From CAMCXT01 sp046302715 (lineage in GTDB: Bacteria > Bacteroidota > Bacteroidia > M30B66): a stretch of DNA of 9,456 bases. Below, one piece after another: positions 6,405-9,456 of this stretch. How positions within the stretch are numbered: the stretch's first letter is position 1; the number at the start of each line of letters is the position of its first letter. The stretch is taken from positions 1-9,456 of the forward strand of contig JBKCHQ010000279.1 of the NCBI GenBank assembly GCA_046302715.1, in the 5' to 3' direction. The translations under genes and the position numbers were made by a program. Under the pieces are notes generated by a model that saw only the letters and a program-made list of their open reading frames with translations, did not search any database and was not told the origin of the DNA.

Positions 6405-7280
6405 ATGAGCGTACTTGTTAATAAAGACAGCAAAATAATTGTACAGGGATTTACGGGAAGTGAAGGCACTTTTCATGCCGGTCAAATGATTGAATATGGG
6501 ACCAATCTTGTTGGAGGCGTAACTCCCGGGAAAGGTGGTACCGAGCATTTGGGCAAACCTGTATTCAATACCGTTGCCGATGCTGTTAAAACCACAGGTG
6601 CTGATGTATCGATTATTTTTGTGCCGCCGGCATTTGCAGCTGATGCTATTATGGAAGCTGCTGAAGCCGGTATAAAAGTTATTGTGTGCATTACCGAAGG
6701 AATTCCGGTATCGGATATGATTGCTGTTAAGGAATATCTTCGCGATAAGAATGTACGTTTGGTTGGACCTAATTGTCCGGGTATAATTACTCCTGAAGAA
6801 GCTAAAGTGGGTATAAGGCCAGGCTTTGTGTTTAAGAAAGGAAACATTGGTATCGTTTCTAAATCCGGAACACTCACTTATGAGGCAGCAGACCAAGTGG
6901 TAAAGGCCGGTTTAGGCGTATCAACAGCCATAGGAATTGGGGGCGATCCCATTATTGGCACCACTACCCTTGAAGCGGTAAAGTTACTCATGGCCGACAA
7001 TGAAACTACCGGAATTATTATGATTGGCGAAATTGGCGGTAGTTTGGAAGCTGAAGCCAGCGCATGGATTAAAGATAACGGGACTAAGCCTGTGGTGGGA
7101 TTTATTGCCGGTAAAACTGCGCCTCCCGGTCGCCGTATGGGCCATGCCGGAGCCATTGTAGGCGGGGCTGATGATACTGCCGAAGCCAAAATGCGAATCA
7201 TGCGTTCATGTGGCATTCATGTGGTGGATTCGCCGGCACAAATTGGCCAAAAAATGGCCGAGGTGCTAGCAGGTGCATAA
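6405..7280 (+). CDS. sucD: Succinate-CoA ligase (ADP/GDP-forming), alpha subunit
   Basis: The product has 291 residues, the usual length. It catalyses the TCA-cycle step succinyl-CoA + NDP + Pi to succinate + CoA + NTP, as an alpha/beta complex in the cytoplasm. The CoA-binding Rossmann domain (about 1-125) has GFTGSEGTFH at 15-24. VGPNCPGIITP (120-130) and the ligase domain (about 145-285) follow. The active-site phosphohistidine is His247 in GRRMGHAGAIVGG, equivalent to E. coli His246. The start at 6405 gives MSVLVNKDSKIIVQGFTG, a normal N-terminus, and no Shine-Dalgarno is seen. The beta-subunit gene sucC is not adjacent: the gene upstream is divergent and purB is downstream. It appears to be a single-gene transcription unit. 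Confidence 0.97.
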   Translation: MSVLVNKDSKIIVQGFTGSEGTFHAGQMIEYGTNLVGGVTPGKGGTEHLGKPVFNTVADAVKTTGADVSIIFVPPAFAADAIMEAAEAGIKVIVCITEGIPVSDMIAVKEYLRDKNVRLVGPNCPGIITPEEAKVGIRPGFVFKKGNIGIVSKSGTLTYEAADQVVKAGLGVSTAIGIGGDPIIGTTTLEAVKLLMADNETTGIIMIGEIGGSLEAEASAWIKDNGTKPVVGFIAGKTAPPGRRMGHAGAIVGGADDTAEAKMRIMRSCGIHVVDSPAQIGQKMAEVLAGA

Positions 7281-7337
7281 TACACGCTGGCTTTAATCAC
7301 GTGCAGTATTTATTACAATCGTGTATTCGTCTTTTTT
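7279..7337 (+). terminator. Weak candidate terminator after sucD
   Basis: AATACACG (7279-7286, overlapping the sucD stop) is the exact reverse complement of CGTGTATT (7320-7327). A run of six T follows at 7332-7337. The loop is long (33 bases) and four bases separate the stem from the T run, so it is a poor intrinsic terminator at best. Confidence 0.3.
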
Positions 7338-7409
7338 AATACGCATTTGTAACCATTGATTTCGATTCAACGAGCATCATTTATTTCTTGTTCGCTCAAT
7401 TAATTCGCA

Positions 7410-7437
7410 TTGTGCTTTTGCATGCCTTGTATAATTG
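7410..7437 (+). promoter_or_regulatory. Candidate promoter for purB
   Basis: TTG (7410-7412), a 17-base spacer, then TATAATTG (7430-7437), which differs from TAnnTTTG at one position. The purB ATG follows 25 bases after the -7 element. The rest of the 182-base gap between sucD and purB shows no ORF or recognisable RNA. This is a tentative call. Confidence 0.35.
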
Positions 7438-7462
7438 CGTTTACTTTGCATTTTGATTTACG

Positions 7463-8812
7463 ATGCACGAAACATTAAATGCCATATCGCCTGTTGATGG
7501 GCGTTATGCACATCAAACCGAGTCATTAAGAAATTATTTTTCAGAGAAAGCATTGTTCCGCTACCGCCTGCAGGTTGAAGTTGAATACCTCATTGCGTTA
7601 TCACTTGAAGGGTTTCCTACACACGGTAAAATAAACATTGAACAGAGCGAATGGCTGCGCAGTTTGTATCTCAACTTTAGGGATGAGGATGTATTACGCA
7701 TTAAAGAACTTGAGAAAACTACCAATCACGATATCAAAGCACTCGAGTATTTTATTAAAGAAAAACTTGAGATGAAAGGATTGTCTGAATTGCGTGAATG
7801 GGTGCATTTTGGATTAACATCGCAAGACATCAACAATACAGCTATTCCGCTATCGCTTAAGGAAGCCAGTGAGGAAGTGTTATTTCCAATATTGGCTGAA
7901 GGAATAGATAAATTAAATACCCTTGCTCATGATTGGAAAAATGTGGCCATGCTAGCGCATACACATGGACAAGCAGCATCGCCCACCACGGTAGGAAAGG
8001 AAATAAAGGTATTTGCCGAGCGACTTGAGATTGAATTTGTAAAGATAAAAGCAACTGTGTGGGCGGCAAAATTCGGAGGTGCTACAGGAAATTTCAACGC
8101 ACATTACAGTGCATTTCCTCAGCATGATTGGAGCACTTTTGCACAGCATTTCATCGGAGGTTTGGGTTTATTCAGAAGCAAAACCACCACTCAAATTGAG
8201 CATTACGATCAGTTGGCATCCTATTGCCATAATTTGATGCGCGTGCATACGATATTGATTGATTTATGTCGCGATATCTGGATGTATATCATGAAAGAAT
8301 ACTTCCGTCAGAAGGTTAAAGCCGGCGAAATTGGATCCTCGGCCATGCCGCATAAAGTTAATCCTATTGATTTCGAAAATGCCGAGGGAAATCTTGGTGT
8401 AGCCAATGCCTTGCTGGCACATTTTGCCGATAAGCTACCGGTATCGCGCTTGCAGCGTGATTTAAGCGACTCCACAGTACTTCGCAATTTGGGTGTACCC
8501 CTGGCGCACAGCATCATCGCACTCAAGTCTATCGAAAAAGGACTTAACAAACTTGTATTAAACGAAAAGGCTATTAATGCCGATCTCGAAAAAAATGCAG
8601 TGGTCATCGCCGAAGGCATACAAACCATTTTGCGTCGCGACGGATATCCCAATCCCTACGAAGCATTGAAAGAACTAACCCGAGGAAAAGAACATGTGAG
8701 CCTTGAGGAAATTAGAATTTTCATCAAAAGTCTCAATGTGAGCGAAAGCACCAAACAAGAGTTGTTATTGCTACATCCGGCCACCTACATTGGTAATGCA
8801 GGATTATTGTAA
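7463..8812 (+). CDS. purB: Adenylosuccinate lyase
   Basis: The product has 449 residues, close to E. coli PurB (456). It belongs to the fumarase/aspartase superfamily. It removes fumarate from SAICAR and from adenylosuccinate, two steps of purine nucleotide synthesis, as a cytoplasmic homotetramer. Visible signatures are NAISPVDGRY (6-15), the TSQD loop (119-122), AHTHGQAASP (165-174) with the catalytic-acid His168, and the superfamily signature GSSAMPHKVNPIDFENAEGN (291-310), whose flexible-loop serine acts as base. The N-terminus and signature resemble the E. coli-type clade rather than the shorter Bacillus-type enzyme. The start at 7463 gives MHETLNAISP, as in homologues. The stop overlaps the ATG of the next gene by one base, so the two are probably co-translated. 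Confidence 0.97.
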   Translation: MHETLNAISPVDGRYAHQTESLRNYFSEKALFRYRLQVEVEYLIALSLEGFPTHGKINIEQSEWLRSLYLNFRDEDVLRIKELEKTTNHDIKALEYFIKEKLEMKGLSELREWVHFGLTSQDINNTAIPLSLKEASEEVLFPILAEGIDKLNTLAHDWKNVAMLAHTHGQAASPTTVGKEIKVFAERLEIEFVKIKATVWAAKFGGATGNFNAHYSAFPQHDWSTFAQHFIGGLGLFRSKTTTQIEHYDQLASYCHNLMRVHTILIDLCRDIWMYIMKEYFRQKVKAGEIGSSAMPHKVNPIDFENAEGNLGVANALLAHFADKLPVSRLQRDLSDSTVLRNLGVPLAHSIIALKSIEKGLNKLVLNEKAINADLEKNAVVIAEGIQTILRRDGYPNPYEALKELTRGKEHVSLEEIRIFIKSLNVSESTKQELLLLHPATYIGNAGLL

Positions 8813-9456
8813 TGAAAGTTTGTGGTTTTACCATAGTGCGCAATGCGGTTAAATACGATTATCCCGTTTGCGAGTCGATTAGATCGGTGCTGCCGCTGGT
8901 TGATGAATTTATAGTATTGGTGGGAAATTCTGACGACGAAACACTTCGTCTTATTGAATCTATTGGAAGTTCGAAAGTAAAAATACACCACAGCGTGTGG
9001 GACGATAATCTGCGTGAAGGAGGTCGTGTGTTGGCTGTAGAAACCGATAAGGCGCAAGCCTTGATTGGTAATGGTTACGATTGGGCCATTTACATTCAAG
9101 CCGACGAAGTGTTGCCGGAAAAATCGCTTGAACCACTTAAATCTGCGATGCAGCGATGGAAGAACGATTCCGTAACCGAGGGGCTGCTATTGAATTATCT
9201 CCATTTTTATGGATCGTATAAGTACGTGGCCGATTCGCCCAAATGGTACCGTGCCGAAATCAGGGTAATACGGCCGGACAAAGGTATTTCCTCTTGGAAG
9301 GATGCCCAAGGGTTCAGAAAAGATGGCCGTAAATTGTGTGTAAGGCGAACTGAAGCTACCATGCATCATTATGGTTGGGTAAAACCGCCCGAACTACAAC
9401 AGGCAAAACAACGCTTTTTTCACCGCTTATGGCACAGCGACGATTGGGTTAATCAA
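8812..9456 (+). CDS. Glycosyltransferase family 2-like protein, 3' partial
   Basis: The ATG shares its A with the purB stop (TAATG). The frame then stays open for 215 residues to the window edge, so the C-terminus is missing. The N-terminus MKVCGFTIVRNAVKYDYP resembles the first strand of GT-A enzymes ('.gftivRN...'). It is followed by a strand ending in VGNSDDETL (37-45). YDWAIYIQADEVLPE (89-103) sits where such proteins normally have a D.DE metal-binding motif, with Gln96 in place of the first acid. A histidine-rich MHHYGWVKPP near 183-192 looks family-specific. No signal peptide or membrane segment is seen. The donor and acceptor are unknown; a role in surface polysaccharide or glycoprotein synthesis is only inference. 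The overlap suggests translational coupling to purB, with no obvious functional link. Confidence 0.8.
   Translation, partial: MKVCGFTIVRNAVKYDYPVCESIRSVLPLVDEFIVLVGNSDDETLRLIESIGSSKVKIHHSVWDDNLREGGRVLAVETDKAQALIGNGYDWAIYIQADEVLPEKSLEPLKSAMQRWKNDSVTEGLLLNYLHFYGSYKYVADSPKWYRAEIRVIRPDKGISSWKDAQGFRKDGRKLCVRRTEATMHHYGWVKPPELQQAKQRFFHRLWHSDDWVNQ

Noticed and set aside
6402..7216. Long open frames on the minus strand opposite sucD (6402-6896, 6482-6877, 6878-7216)
   Set aside because: They lie wholly antisense to a clearly conserved gene and show no recognisable domain. They arise from the codon pattern of sucD.
1..9456. CRISPR arrays, tRNA/rRNA genes, insertion sequences, phage or toxin-antitoxin genes
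   Set aside because: I saw no direct repeat arrays, cloverleaf sequences, transposase or integrase motifs, or terminal inverted repeats on either strand.

Overview
This window looks like a chromosomal segment of a Bacteroidota bacterium (flavobacterial/sphingobacterial/cytophagal type). Four things point there: a type IX secretion C-terminal sorting tail at the left edge; exact matches to the Bacteroidota -7 promoter element TAnnTTTG; almost no Shine-Dalgarno sites; and the gene families present (split transketolase, an ECF sigma / anti-sigma / Spy-like sensor trio, and an E. coli-type PurB). I see no tRNA, rRNA, CRISPR array, insertion sequence or prophage gene. Base composition looks uniform by eye, so nothing suggests recent transfer.

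Layout. Positions 1-104 (+) are the last codons of a T9SS-secreted protein. Positions 113-6196 are a run of seven genes, all on the minus strand. In transcription order they are: a YhiN/HI0933-type flavoprotein (6196-4949), the transketolase N-terminal subunit (4883-4038), a secreted von Willebrand factor A (VWA) protein (about 4000-2630), the transketolase C-terminal subunit (2619-1663), an ECF sigma factor (1634-1086), a one-span putative anti-sigma protein (1061-600) and a small secreted Spy-like 'sensor' (589-236). A divergent intergenic region of about 200 bp (6197-6404) holds a strong intrinsic terminator with no matching upstream gene. Three plus-strand genes follow: sucD (6405-7280), purB (7463-8812) and a glycosyltransferase-like gene that starts inside the purB stop codon and runs off the right edge.

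How the genes work together. The two transketolase subunits should form one thiamine-diphosphate enzyme of the non-oxidative pentose phosphate pathway, and a signal-peptide-bearing VWA gene sits between them. The sigma, anti-sigma and Spy-like genes form a plausible envelope-stress regulatory cassette. The Spy-like gene carries an in-frame TAA, after which the same frame continues for 40 codons that look like the missing C-terminal helix of the family. This suggests a recent nonsense mutation or a sequence error. sucD (TCA cycle) and purB (purine synthesis) are ordinary housekeeping genes.

Most of the window is ordinary metabolism. The points I consider worth a second look are the interrupted sensor gene, the VWA gene inside the transketolase pair, the orphan terminator upstream of sucD (possible small RNA or leader), and the three roughly 75-residue repeats in the VWA protein. 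I found no clear evidence of a wholly new biological system.
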